A stretch of DNA of 64,000 bases, taken from assembly GCF_002975205.1 (NCBI RefSeq), contig NZ_PCOC01000002.1, forward strand, positions 1,565,001-1,629,000, given 5' to 3'. Below are positions 52,904 to 61,726 of this stretch, piece by piece (position 1 is the first letter of the stretch; the number at the start of each line of letters is the position of its first letter). A program made the translations under genes and the position numbers. This stretch comes from Ochrobactrum vermis (GTDB lineage Bacteria > Pseudomonadota > Alphaproteobacteria > Rhizobiales > Rhizobiaceae). The notes under the pieces are model-generated. The model did not search any database and was not told the origin of the DNA. It was given only the letters and a program-made list of their open reading frames with translations.

Positions 52904-53509
52904 TTATTTGCCGAGAAGTGACTGAACGGCGGCCAGTTCAGTCTGGCGCAATTCGTGCCCGCCCGGATGCCAGACAAGCTCGACAGCGGCTTTCTGGCGC
53001 TCGAAATAATGGGCGAGCGCTTCTGTCAGATCCGGCGGACAGATCGGGTCCATCCGCCCGGCAGTCATGAGTATTTTCGCACCCTCAAGCACAGGATTGT
53101 CCTTCGGCCTGAACGGCACCAGCGGATGCAGAAGTGCCGCCTTGTCGAACACTCTGCCTTTCTCGATCAGCAGGTTCGCCATGATATTGGCGCCATTGGA
53201 ATAGCCGAGCCCGATCACTTCGGACGGCTTGTGTTCAGCCACAAGGCCACCAATGAAATCAGCCATCTTGTCAGTGGCGCGAGCAAGGTCTTCCATGTCG
53301 TAAACGCCCTCGCCCGTGCGACGGAAGAAACGTGCAGCGCCATATTCCGAAACGTCACCGCGCGGCGACACGATGGTCGCATCCGGCAAGAGCTGTTCTG
53401 CCAGACCGAAAAACTGGTTCTCATCGCCGCCCGTGCCGTGAAACACGATGAAGAGCGGGGCTCCGTTCGCTCCGGCCTTCAGCCGGTGCTCATAGGTTTG
53501 GATGGTCAT
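52904..53509 (-). CDS. Alpha/beta hydrolase, carboxylesterase/MhqD-like
   Basis: A 201-residue serine hydrolase of the phospholipase/carboxylesterase family. The oxyanion region is LFIVFHGTGGDENQF, the nucleophile elbow IGLGYSNGANIMA (Ser), the acid in TAGRMDPICP (Asp) and the final His in HPGGHELRQ. It lies 24 bases after the ring-cleaving dioxygenase gene. That pairing resembles mhqE-mhqD of Bacillus subtilis, which serves quinone and phenol resistance; a similar role is inferred here. Confidence 0.92.
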   Translation of the reverse strand: MTIQTYEHRLKAGANGAPLFIVFHGTGGDENQFFGLAEQLLPDATIVSPRGDVSEYGAARFFRRTGEGVYDMEDLARATDKMADFIGGLVAEHKPSEVIGLGYSNGANIMANLLIEKGRVFDKAALLHPLVPFRPKDNPVLEGAKILMTAGRMDPICPPDLTEALAHYFERQKAAVELVWHPGGHELRQTELAAVQSLLGK

Positions 53510-53533
53510 GTTCGATCTCCTGTCCCGACATCC

Positions 53534-54460
53534 TCAGATCTTGTCGAGATGTTCTTCGAGATAGTTACGCAAATGCTGGTGCTGCGCCGGCAGCTTCAGC
53601 GCTTCACCAAGATGCGCCGTATCCTCGTCGCGGTCGAAACCGGGTTCGTTGGTGGCCACCTCGAACAGCACACCGCCCGGCGTGCGGAAATAGATCGCCC
53701 AGAAGTAATCGCGGTCGATGACCGGCGTGACGTGATAACCCGTATCCATCAGCGCCTTGCGCACTTCCAACTGCTTCTCGCGATTTTCGACGGCGAATGC
53801 CACATGGTGCACGGAACCCGCTCCCTGCTGGTTGCGACCGAGTGCTGGCAAGGTTTCCAGATCGATGACACCCGCACCATTGCCTTCCGGCATGATCAGG
53901 CGGGTGGTGCCGTCTTTCGCATCGAGCTTCTGGTAGCCCATATATTTCAGCAGTTCGGATGTAGCGCCTTCGTCGCGAAGCCGCATCGAGACCGAATGAA
54001 AGCCCCGGATAGCGTGGTCGGCATCGATCCCTTCATGCGCCCACGGCGCACGCGGATCGTCCTTCACTTCCACCAATGCAAAGCTGTCGCCGTCCGGTCC
54101 ACGGAAATGGATACGCTTTTCGCCAAATGCCTCGTCTTCGGATTCAACCTTGACGGCGGACTGTTCGAAACGATCCTTCCAGAAGCCGAGCGAGCCTTGC
54201 GGCACGGCAAAAACCGTAGTTCCCACTTCACCTGTACCGCCGCGCCCGCGCTGAATACCCGGAAACGGGAAATAGGTCATGACGGTGCCAGGCGTTCCGA
54301 CTTCATCGCCATAATAGAGGTGATAGACACTCGGCTCATCGAAATTGACCGTCTTCTTGACGCGGCGCAGCCCCAGAACATCGGTGAAGAACTGGTTGTT
54401 GGAACGCGCATCGGCGGCAAGCGAGGTAACGTGGTGGAGGCCCTTGATCTGATTAAGCAT
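53534..54460 (-). CDS. Ring-cleaving dioxygenase, VOC superfamily (MhqO/MhqE-like)
   Basis: The start is the ATG after AGGAGAG, giving 308 residues; a longer in-frame form has no family character. Two VOC modules are present. Metal ligands appear as His in GLHHVTSLAAD, His in GSVHHVAFAVEN and Glu in GGVLFEVATNEPGF. The family cleaves hydroquinone- or catechol-like rings with Fe(II). With the hydrolase downstream it forms a likely quinone-detoxification pair. A dyad symmetric site lies 60 bases upstream. Confidence 0.93.
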   Translation of the reverse strand: MLNQIKGLHHVTSLAADARSNNQFFTDVLGLRRVKKTVNFDEPSVYHLYYGDEVGTPGTVMTYFPFPGIQRGRGGTGEVGTTVFAVPQGSLGFWKDRFEQSAVKVESEDEAFGEKRIHFRGPDGDSFALVEVKDDPRAPWAHEGIDADHAIRGFHSVSMRLRDEGATSELLKYMGYQKLDAKDGTTRLIMPEGNGAGVIDLETLPALGRNQQGAGSVHHVAFAVENREKQLEVRKALMDTGYHVTPVIDRDYFWAIYFRTPGGVLFEVATNEPGFDRDEDTAHLGEALKLPAQHQHLRNYLEEHLDKI

Positions 54461-54520
54461 GGCGATCTCTCCTGTTGTGTTACCGTCAATATAACCATCG
54501 GCATGAGCATTGAAATATTG

Positions 54521-54539
54521 ACAATCATGCACAGATTGT
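54521..54539. promoter_or_regulatory. Inverted repeat upstream of the dioxygenase gene
   Basis: Arms ACAATC and GATTGT are separated by seven bases; another GACAATCA half-site follows about 13 bases further. The size and place fit a MarR-type operator for the dioxygenase-hydrolase pair, but no MarR gene is adjacent. Confidence 0.5.
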
Positions 54540-54637
54540 ATCCGTTCATGAGACAATCACAGTCGTGTATTTTCCATCTAGACGTAGTGCCCATTCAAAG
54601 TTTAGCTACTTACAACAGCACCATAGAAAGGTTTCCC

Positions 54638-55582
54638 ATGGCGTCCGGTTTGTTTGCGCTTCTCGATGACGTCGCAGCCATTGCGAAAATGGCGGCAGCT
54701 TCACTCGATGATGTTGCAGGACAAACCGCAAAGGCCAGCGCCAAGGCGGCAGGTATTGTCATCGACGACACGGCAGTTACGCCGAAATACGTCGTGGGCC
54801 TGAAACCGGAGCGCGAATTGCCGGTCATCTGGAAAATCACCAAGGGATCGCTGCGCAACAAACTCATTTTCCTGCTGCCACTGGCGCTTATCCTCGGCTA
54901 CTTCGCACCGTCCTTCATCATGCCGCTTCTGATGATCGGCGGCGTCTATCTGGCCTTCGAAGGAACGGAGAAGCTGGTGGAGTTCTTCATTCCGCACGAG
55001 GAAGCGGAACACGAGGAAACCAAAGGCGCGACCGCCAAGGAGATCGAGCAAACGACCGTCAACGGCGCGATCCGCACAGACTTCATCCTGTCGGCCGAAA
55101 TCATGGCGCTGACGTTGGCGGGACTTGCCCCGTCAAGCATCTATACGCAGGCCGCCATCCTCGCGAGTGTCGGCATATTGATCACTTTTGCGGTCTATGG
55201 CGTGGTTGCCATCATCGTGAAGCTCGACGACATGGGCGTCTCGCTTGTGCGCAACAGCCATACGGCTTTCGGCAGGCAGCTCGGCAAGGGGCTGGTCGCA
55301 GGCATGCCCATCATATTGAAGGTTCTAAGCACCGTCGGCACCATCGCCATGCTCTGGGTCGGTGGCAGCATCATCGTTCATGGCCTTGATTCAATCGGCG
55401 TCCACAGCGTTGAAGCCTTCATCCATTCCATCGTTTCTCATCTGCCGAGCGAAGGCACCCGGTTCTCATCCGCCTTCGAATGGATCGCAACATCGTTTTT
55501 GCAGGCAGTGTTCGCCATCCTGATCGGCATCGTCGTCGTGATTGCCGTCAACACTTTCAGATCGTTAAAAGCGAAGGCCTGA
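54638..55582 (+). CDS. DUF808-family membrane protein (YedI-like)
   Basis: The start is the ATG of MASGLFALLDDVAAIAKMAA, after AAAGG, giving 314 residues; the frame stays open far upstream, but that is antisense to two real genes. Family features are the N-terminal helix with DDVAGQTAKASAKAAGIVIDD, the motif TPKYVVGLKPERELPVIWKI (split), and GVYLAFEGTEKLVEFF. About six membrane segments are predicted. DUF808 proteins are abundant inner-membrane proteins without known function. Confidence 0.93.
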   Translation: MASGLFALLDDVAAIAKMAAASLDDVAGQTAKASAKAAGIVIDDTAVTPKYVVGLKPERELPVIWKITKGSLRNKLIFLLPLALILGYFAPSFIMPLLMIGGVYLAFEGTEKLVEFFIPHEEAEHEETKGATAKEIEQTTVNGAIRTDFILSAEIMALTLAGLAPSSIYTQAAILASVGILITFAVYGVVAIIVKLDDMGVSLVRNSHTAFGRQLGKGLVAGMPIILKVLSTVGTIAMLWVGGSIIVHGLDSIGVHSVEAFIHSIVSHLPSEGTRFSSAFEWIATSFLQAVFAILIGIVVVIAVNTFRSLKAKA

Positions 55583-55584
55583 TT

Positions 55585-56472
55585 TCAGACCAGATAGCGC
55601 TTGAACCACTCGATGGTCCGGTCCCAGGCGAGCTTTGCCGCCGCCTCGTCGTAACGCGGCGTGGAATCGTTATGGAAGCCGTGATTGACGCCCGGATAGA
55701 TATAAGCCTGGTAGGTCTTGCCGTTCTTTTTCAAGGCCTCTTCATAGGCTGGCCAGCCCTCGTTGATGCGCGTGTCCAGTTCAGCATAATGCAACAGGAT
55801 GGGTGCCTTGATGCGCGGCACTTCATCCGTCGGGGCCTGCCTGCCATAGAAGGGCACGGCTGCTGCCAGTTCCGGAAAGGCAACTGCCACCGCATTGGCA
55901 ACACCGCCGCCATAGCAGAAGCCGGTAATGCCTACCTTGCCGGTCGTCAGATCGCTTTTCATCATGAAATCGACCGCCGCAAAAAAGTCGTTCATTAGCT
56001 TGGTCGGATCGACCTGCTGCTGCAATTCGCGGCCCTTGTCATCATTGCCCGGATAACCACCGACCGAAGTAAGGCCATCAGGCGCGAGCGCGATGAAACC
56101 GGCCTTTGCAACGCGGCGGGCCACATCTTCGATATAGGGATTGAGACCGCGATTTTCGTGCACCACGACGACGGCTGGCAGCTTGCCCTGCAGCTTGGCC
56201 GGTCGCACCAGATAGGCTCGAACCTCTCCGTTTCCCTCCGGTGAGGGATAGGTGATGTATTCGGGATGGATATCGGGATCCGTGAACTCGACCTGTTGCG
56301 CCATCGCATAATCAGGACTGAGCGATGCCAATATGGTTGTTGCAGTCATGGTGCCCACCGCAAATTTTGCGGCCCGGTCCAGAAACTCGCGTTTGGTTAT
56401 CCGGCCATGGGCGTAGAAATCATAGAGTTCGAGAAGTTCTTGCGGGAAATCCTTCGCCGTCAGACGTGTCAT
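55585..56472 (-). CDS. Dienelactone hydrolase family protein, probably exported
   Basis: A 295-residue alpha/beta hydrolase. The nucleophile is a cysteine (C186 in GFCYGG), the acid is D233 (HYAELDTRI) and the base H264 (GVNHGFH), the triad of dienelactone hydrolases. An N-terminal region (residues 1-60) holds a hydrophobic stretch after [15 protein letters not shown], which looks like a Tat signal with KR instead of RR and cleavage after AMA. This resembles YghX-like members. The physiological substrate is unknown. It is convergent with the DUF808 gene, two bases apart. Confidence 0.92.
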   Translation of the reverse strand: MTRLTAKDFPQELLELYDFYAHGRITKREFLDRAAKFAVGTMTATTILASLSPDYAMAQQVEFTDPDIHPEYITYPSPEGNGEVRAYLVRPAKLQGKLPAVVVVHENRGLNPYIEDVARRVAKAGFIALAPDGLTSVGGYPGNDDKGRELQQQVDPTKLMNDFFAAVDFMMKSDLTTGKVGITGFCYGGGVANAVAVAFPELAAAVPFYGRQAPTDEVPRIKAPILLHYAELDTRINEGWPAYEEALKKNGKTYQAYIYPGVNHGFHNDSTPRYDEAAAKLAWDRTIEWFKRYLV

Positions 56473-56527
56473 GGTCAGCCCTTCCTCTCAAAGAAGGACA
56501 GTTTAGCACAGGGCGAAACAGCGTAAA

Positions 56528-56567
56528 CGCCGGATGTCCCGCTCCGAAAGGTGCGGGACATCCGGCG
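56528..56567. terminator. Large perfect hairpin after the YqhA-like gene
   Basis: Fifteen-base arms CGCCGGATGTCCCGC and GCGGGACATCCGGCG enclose a ten-base loop. No T-run follows on either strand. It lies downstream of the YqhA-like gene and upstream of the hydrolase gene, so it may be an inefficient terminator or a regulatory stem. Confidence 0.65.
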
Positions 56568-56612
56568 ATATAGCAGAAAACAGGGCCTTTTCGACGGATT
56601 CTATCCGAGAGG

Positions 56613-57146
56613 TCAGATGTTCGGCTCGATCTTGCCCGTTTTGGCTCCGCCCTTATCCTTGACCGTCAGCTTGTCGATATAAGCAAGAAACAGCGCCGAG
56701 AACACGAATGCCAGATGGATGATGGTGAACCACATCAACTGGTTCGATGTGTAGGTGGTGGCATTGAGGAATATCTGCAGGAGATGGATCGACGAGATCG
56801 CAACGATAGTCGAGGCAACCTTGATCTTGAGTGAACCCGCATCGATGGTGCCGAGCCAGTGCACCTCGTCGCCTGCCTGATCGAAGCGGCTGACAAAATT
56901 CTCATAGCCCGAGATGATGACCATAACCACGAGGCTTGCGATAAGTGCGGCATCGATGAGACCGAGGACTTTCATTATCGTGTCGGTATCATTCAGAGCG
57001 GTAACTTTCGTTGCAAAATCGAACAGCTTGCCCACGAAGGATACGGCATAGATCGCCAGCGCAACGGCAAGGCCGAGATAGAAGACTACCAGCAGCCAAC
57101 GCGATGCCAGAATGATATTTTCGATCAGAAGTTCAATTCGTTTCAT
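56613..57146 (-). CDS. YqhA-like membrane protein (UPF0114)
   Basis: A 177-residue inner-membrane protein with four segments. The family pattern is clear: IENIILASRWLLVVFYLGLA at the start, then LIDAALIASLVVMVIISGYENFVSR (split), the loop WLGTIDAGSLKIKVASTIVAISSIHLLQIF (split) and LAFVFSALFLAYIDKL. The function of UPF0114 proteins is not known to me. The gene stands alone between the dienelactone hydrolase and the LysR regulator. Confidence 0.93.
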   Translation of the reverse strand: MKRIELLIENIILASRWLLVVFYLGLAVALAIYAVSFVGKLFDFATKVTALNDTDTIMKVLGLIDAALIASLVVMVIISGYENFVSRFDQAGDEVHWLGTIDAGSLKIKVASTIVAISSIHLLQIFLNATTYTSNQLMWFTIIHLAFVFSALFLAYIDKLTVKDKGGAKTGKIEPNI

Positions 57147-57261
57147 CGATCCGTTTCCAGGTAATCTTGCCGGTATCTCTTAGAAAGTCTCGCACTTTTG
57201 GCAAGCGCCGCAGACATTGAATGATGTGCAAAAATAGGATCGCGATCGCTTTCTTACAATA

Positions 57262-58158
57262 TCAGCTTTCGTCCGTTTCCCCGAGCAGCTCCAGCGCAAG
57301 CTTCCGCGCCCCGGCGGAAATATCCGGATTGAAAATCAGCCAGTAGCCCTTGTCGCTTGTCTGCGACACCTCGCAGGCATGGACAAGCTGTCCGCGCTGC
57401 ACAGCCCCGTCGATCAGTCCGGCCCAGCCGAGCGCCACGCCCTGATCGGCGATGGCTGCCTCGATCACCAGATTGTAGGTGTTGAAGACCAAGCCGTAAT
57501 TGCCGTCGTCTATGTCTTCACCGATAGCATCGAGCCATGACTGCCACGTGAACCAGCGGTCACCCTGCAAAGTATCGAGATGCAGGAGCGAGGCCGTACC
57601 GAGCCGTTTCCCGCCCGGAAACGGGCCATGTTCCGCAAGATAGGCCGGGGAGCAGACCGGCACGACTTTTTCGCCGATAAAGGCGATGGCGTCCTTCGGG
57701 AAATCCTCGCGACCGCCGAACAGGATCGAAATATCCGCGTCACGACGGTCGAGCGGCTGGAGCATGGACGATGCCGTGATACGGACATCCACTTCCGGAT
57801 GTTTCGGACGAAATTGCGCGACACGCGGCATCAGCCAGAACGTCGCGAAGCCATAGTCGGTGGCTATGCGTAATCCCGGCGCGCGCTGGCGGCGCTTGAT
57901 CTGCTGCACGGCCTCATCGATTCCATCGAGACCGGAGCGCACCGCTTCATACAAAATGTGGCCCTCCGGCAATATCTCGACGCCGCGGGCCCGCCGGGCG
58001 AACAATGCAACGCCCAGGCGCTCCTCGATGCGTTTTATCTGATAGCTGACCGCCGGTTGCGTCATGCCGAGTTCACGCGCTGCGAGGGTCAGATTTTCCA
58101 ATCGTCCCACAGCTTCGAAAACGCCAAGACTGCCAAGGTCCCAGGATGGAGAAACCAT
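57262..58158 (-). CDS. LysR-family regulator, probable choline-sulfate utilisation regulator
   Basis: A 298-residue LysR protein with the N-terminal helix-turn-helix (LGVFEAVGRLENLTLAARELGMTQPAVSYQI, split) and an effector domain from about residue 90 (RIATDYGFATFWLMPRVAQF). It is divergent from choX, with betC next, the arrangement seen for the choline-sulfate utilisation regulators of Proteobacteria. It is therefore the likely activator or repressor of choX-betC. The 118-base intergenic region should contain its binding sites; none is assigned. Confidence 0.9.
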   Translation of the reverse strand: MVSPSWDLGSLGVFEAVGRLENLTLAARELGMTQPAVSYQIKRIEERLGVALFARRARGVEILPEGHILYEAVRSGLDGIDEAVQQIKRRQRAPGLRIATDYGFATFWLMPRVAQFRPKHPEVDVRITASSMLQPLDRRDADISILFGGREDFPKDAIAFIGEKVVPVCSPAYLAEHGPFPGGKRLGTASLLHLDTLQGDRWFTWQSWLDAIGEDIDDGNYGLVFNTYNLVIEAAIADQGVALGWAGLIDGAVQRGQLVHACEVSQTSDKGYWLIFNPDISAGARKLALELLGETDES

Positions 58159-58276
58159 AAAAATTCTCTATAGCTTCGATAAAAAATGAATGGGTTTTTC
58201 CTTAGCCTAAATGATGTTCTCCTTAAAGTAGGAATACGAGACATAACCGGTCTTAATTCATAAGAGGGGTCACCAA

Positions 58277-59221
58277 ATGCGCTATTTGAAGATTGCGGCA
58301 CTGGCGTTCACGGCACTGGCGGGGCTTTCAGGAACGGCTTCCGCCGCCGATCCCGCCGCCTGCAAAACCATCCGTCTGTCCGATCCGGGCTGGACCGACA
58401 TCACCTCCACCAACTCCGTCGCCAGCGTGCTGCTGGAAGGTCTCGGCTATAAGCCTGACGTAAAAACCATGTCCGTGCCGATTGGCTATGAGGCGCTCAA
58501 GACCGGCAATCTTGACGTTTTCCTCGGCAACTGGATGCCCGCACAGCAAAAATTCCGCGACGACCTCGACAAGGCGAAGGCCGCCGAAGTCATCGTGAAA
58601 AACCTCGAAGGGGCGAAGTTCACGCTGGCCGTTCCGGATTATGTGGCAAGCGAAGGTGTGAAGAACTTTGCCGACCTTGCCGCCCATGCCGACAAATTCG
58701 GCAAGGAGATCTACGGCATCGAGCCGGGTGCGCCTGCCAACCAGAACATCCAGAAGATCATCGAGGACCAGAAATTCAAGCTCGATGGCTGGAAACTGGT
58801 GGAATCGAGCGAGCAGGCCATGCTCGCGCAGGTGGACCGCAAGAACAAGGACAAGGCTTGGGTCGTGTTCCTGGCCTGGGCGCCGCACCCGATGAACAAC
58901 AAGCTCAAGATCGAATATCTGGCGGGTGGTGATGACTATTTCGGCCCGAATTTCGGCGGTGCGGAAGTCTATACGCTTGGCCGCACCGGCTGGGCCGCAC
59001 AGTGCCCGAATGCTGCAACGTTCTTCAAGAACCTCACTTTCACCGTCGACATCGAGAACGAGCTTATGGGCAAGATTCTGGATGAAGGCGCGGAAGGCCC
59101 TGCAGCCGCCAAGGAATGGCTGAAGGCGCATCCAGAGCAGATCGACAAGTGGCTTGCGGGCGTTACCACGTTCAAGGGCGAACCGGGCGCGGAAGCCGTC
59201 AAGGCAAGCCTCGGTCTCTGA
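58277..59221 (+). CDS. choX: Periplasmic choline-binding protein of an ABC transporter
   Basis: A 314-residue OpuAC-type binding protein with a Sec signal (MRYLKIAALAFTALAGLSG, cut after ASA). Aromatic residues likely to form the choline cage are visible: W39 with D41 (DPGWTDI), W86 (LGNWMPAQ), Y122 (VPDYVAS) and the Trp of VFLAWAPHPM. It precedes betC, so choline or choline-O-sulfate is the likely ligand. The permease and ATPase genes (choW, choV) that normally follow are absent here, so it must pair with subunits encoded elsewhere. Confidence 0.92.
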   Translation: MRYLKIAALAFTALAGLSGTASAADPAACKTIRLSDPGWTDITSTNSVASVLLEGLGYKPDVKTMSVPIGYEALKTGNLDVFLGNWMPAQQKFRDDLDKAKAAEVIVKNLEGAKFTLAVPDYVASEGVKNFADLAAHADKFGKEIYGIEPGAPANQNIQKIIEDQKFKLDGWKLVESSEQAMLAQVDRKNKDKAWVVFLAWAPHPMNNKLKIEYLAGGDDYFGPNFGGAEVYTLGRTGWAAQCPNAATFFKNLTFTVDIENELMGKILDEGAEGPAAAKEWLKAHPEQIDKWLAGVTTFKGEPGAEAVKASLGL

Positions 59222-59243
59222 CCGTCAACAACGAGACTTAAAA

Positions 59244-59265
59244 GGCGGGCGTTTCAACGCCCGCC
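59244..59265 (+). other. Intercistronic hairpin between choX and betC
   Basis: Arms GGCGGGCG and CGCCCGCC, extended by TT and AA, leave a very short loop. Without a T-run it may lower read-through into betC or stabilise the choX message. Confidence 0.6.
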
Positions 59266-59301
59266 GCTTCGCGTTCCCACATTTGCCAATGGTCCCGCAA
59301 A

Positions 59302-60810
59302 ATGAAAAAGCCGAATATCCTCGTTCTCATGGTCGACCAGCTGAACGGCACCTTCTTTCCAGATGGCCCGGCCGAATTCCTTCATGTCCCCAATCTGAGA
59401 AAGCTTGCCGAACGCTCTGCCCGTTTTGCCAATTGCTACACGGCAAGCCCACTTTGTGCCCCGGCGCGCGCGTCATTCATGTCGGGCCAGCTGCCGTTTC
59501 GGACCGGTGTTTATGACAATGCAGCGGAGTTTTCGTCTGAAATTCCGACCTATGCGCATCACCTGCGCAATGCCGGCTACCAGACCGCCCTTTCCGGCAA
59601 GATGCATTTTGTCGGACCCGATCAATTGCATGGCTTCGAACAGCGGCTCACCACCGATATCTATCCGGCGGATTTCGGCTGGACGCCGGATTATCGCAAG
59701 CCCGGTGAGCGCATCGACTGGTGGTATCACAATCTCGGTTCGATCACCGGGGCGGGTTCGGCAGAAATCACCAATCAGCTCGAATATGACGATGAAGTCG
59801 CCTATCAGGCCGAAGCGAAGCTTTACGACCTTGCGCGTGGCCACGACGAACGGCCTTGGTGCCTGACTGTCAGCTTCACCCATCCGCATGACCCTTATGT
59901 CGCGCGCAAGCGCTTCTTCGATCTCTATGCGGACATTCCCGAGCTTGACCCGAAAATCGGACCGCTGCCTGAAAGCGAGATCGATCCGCACACCGAACGC
60001 CTGTTGCGGGCCTGCAAGGCCGAAGACTACGACCTGCCCTGCGAACAGGTTCGCACGGCACGTCAGGCCTATTTCGCCAATATCTCCTATGTGGATGAAA
60101 AGATCGGCTCTCTGCTTGACGTGATAGAGCGCTGCGGCATGGCGGATGACACGATTGTCGTCTTCACCTCCGATCACGGCGACATGCTTGGCGAACGCGG
60201 ACTGTGGTTCAAGATGAGCTTCTTCGAAGGTTCGGCACGCGTCCCGTTGATGATCGCTGCACCGCAATTGAAGGCTGGTCGTGTGGACCAACCCGTCTCG
60301 ACGCTCGACGTCCTGCCGACACTGGCCGACCTTGCTGGCATCGACCTCAAGGGTATCATGCCATGGACCGACGGCGTTTCATTGGCTGGCGTTGTATTTG
60401 GCACCGCCGAACGCGGGGCCGTGCCGGTCGAATATGCCGCCGAAGGCACCATCGCCCCGATGGTCTCGCTGCGTGACGGCGACTGGAAGCTCAACCTTTG
60501 CCGCATCGACCCGCCGCAATTGTTCAACCTTGCCGACGATCCCGACGAGCGGCGCAATCTGGCGGAAAATCCAGACTTCAAGACTGTGCTGAACGACCTT
60601 CTGGCCAAGGCGGAAAAGCGCTGGAATCTGGACCGCTACGATGCCGATGTCCGTGCCAGCCAGGCGCGCCGTCACGTCGTCTATCCGGCATTGCGCAACG
60701 GTGCCTATTATCCATGGGACCACCAGCCGCTGCAAAAGGCGTCCGAGCGCTACATGCGCAACCACATGGACCTGAATGTGCTAGAAGAAAACCAGCGCTT
60801 TCCGCGCTGA
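59302..60810 (+). CDS. betC: Choline-sulfatase
   Basis: A 502-residue sulfatase that hydrolyses choline-O-sulfate to choline and sulfate in the cytoplasm. The formylglycine-forming motif is LCAPARASF with C52-x-P-x-R56. Metal-site residues lie in LMVDQLNG (Asp) and FTSDHGDMLGE (Asp, His). A choline-sulfatase C-terminal region (from RRHVYPALRNGAYYPWDHQP-like sequence to the end) is complete. It is co-directional with choX; freed choline would be imported or oxidised to the osmoprotectant betaine by enzymes not encoded here. Confidence 0.95.
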   Translation: MKKPNILVLMVDQLNGTFFPDGPAEFLHVPNLRKLAERSARFANCYTASPLCAPARASFMSGQLPFRTGVYDNAAEFSSEIPTYAHHLRNAGYQTALSGKMHFVGPDQLHGFEQRLTTDIYPADFGWTPDYRKPGERIDWWYHNLGSITGAGSAEITNQLEYDDEVAYQAEAKLYDLARGHDERPWCLTVSFTHPHDPYVARKRFFDLYADIPELDPKIGPLPESEIDPHTERLLRACKAEDYDLPCEQVRTARQAYFANISYVDEKIGSLLDVIERCGMADDTIVVFTSDHGDMLGERGLWFKMSFFEGSARVPLMIAAPQLKAGRVDQPVSTLDVLPTLADLAGIDLKGIMPWTDGVSLAGVVFGTAERGAVPVEYAAEGTIAPMVSLRDGDWKLNLCRIDPPQLFNLADDPDERRNLAENPDFKTVLNDLLAKAEKRWNLDRYDADVRASQARRHVVYPALRNGAYYPWDHQPLQKASERYMRNHMDLNVLEENQRFPR

Positions 60811-60819
60811 ACATAATGA

Positions 60820-60839
60820 GCGGGGCCTCGCAGCCCCGC
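60820..60839. terminator. Terminator-like hairpin between convergent genes
   Basis: Arms GCGGGGC and GCCCCGC enclose six bases, ten bases after the betC stop and twelve before the end of the VOC gene. It could serve both strands; no strong T-run. Confidence 0.7.
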
Positions 60840-60851
60840 CTGCTTAAACAC

Positions 60852-61712
60852 TTACTGTTCCGAAAATTCCAGAACCGTACCGCTGGCATTTTCCGGCAGT
60901 ACGGCGATACCCGCTGATGTCTTCACATGGGAAACGCCATTGGTATCGAGAACACCGCGCGCCTTGTCCAGCGAAGCCACCCGGATGCGCAGAACGGCGA
61001 AAGCCTTGCCGGGCGTCTTGGCAAAATCCACACCGGGATAGATTTCCGCAGCTTTTTCGTCGCTTACAACCAATATGTCCGCCGAGCGTGGGCCGGTTGA
61101 AACCTTCCAGCCGCCATCCTGTGTCTCGGCCTTGCCATTAGCGTAGAGGCGGGCAAAACCTCTGGCGGCGGTTTCCGGCTCGGATGAAATGGCAACAATG
61201 GCCGAAAGGCCAATTGCACCGTTTGCATGTTCGATCAGTTCCGGCAGCCAGACTGTCTCGCGGGTCTTGTGCTGGCACATGAACACCATGCCCTGCGGCA
61301 CTTCGCTTTCCGCGAAGGATACAGTTTCAAAAGCTGCGACACCCTCACCGCCACCCGGCAACTGTACCGGACGCTGGAACACGCCGACCTCGCCTGTCTT
61401 GATGCCAAGTGCGCCCAGTTCCGCCTTGGCATCGCGCGCTTTGTCGATCCGGCAGGCGATGGCATGGAGACCTTCTCCCTGCACTGTCAGTTTCTCGCGC
61501 TGGTGCAGATTGCCCGGCGTCTCGGCGACAATGCCAAGCAGCTCGAAATAATCCTCCGGAAACATGATGGTGTAGTTGCCGGTCCCCTTCTCCTTGCTGT
61601 GGAGCCCGCGCGGGCTCAGCGTGAATCCGAAGCGACGATATTGCGCAGCACTTTTCTCAAGATCGCCGACCAATAGGAAAACATGATCGACGCCTTTGAC
61701 AGGATGAGACAT
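60852..61712 (-). CDS. VOC-family protein (glyoxalase-like domain)
   Basis: A 286-residue protein of the Glyoxalase_3-like VOC group. The start VKGVDHVFLLVGDLEKSAAQYRRFGFTLSPRG (split) and MFPEDYFELLGI carry a His and a Glu in metal-ligand positions. The C-terminal half repeats the fold (IGLSAIVAISSEPETAARGFARLY). Members act as dioxygenases, isomerases or binding proteins; no reaction can be assigned. It is downstream of an SDR gene by 14 bases, so both are probably co-expressed. Confidence 0.9.
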   Translation of the reverse strand: MSHPVKGVDHVFLLVGDLEKSAAQYRRFGFTLSPRGLHSKEKGTGNYTIMFPEDYFELLGIVAETPGNLHQREKLTVQGEGLHAIACRIDKARDAKAELGALGIKTGEVGVFQRPVQLPGGGEGVAAFETVSFAESEVPQGMVFMCQHKTRETVWLPELIEHANGAIGLSAIVAISSEPETAARGFARLYANGKAETQDGGWKVSTGPRSADILVVSDEKAAEIYPGVDFAKTPGKAFAVLRIRVASLDKARGVLDTNGVSHVKTSAGIAVLPENASGTVLEFSEQ

Positions 61713-61726
61713 ACAAATTTCCTTTT

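Noticed and set aside
52955..54637. A + strand frame open for about 560 codons upstream of the DUF808 gene
   Set aside because: It is antisense to the hydrolase and dioxygenase genes, both with complete family motifs. Its predicted protein has no recognisable features; the openness reflects GC-rich codon bias.
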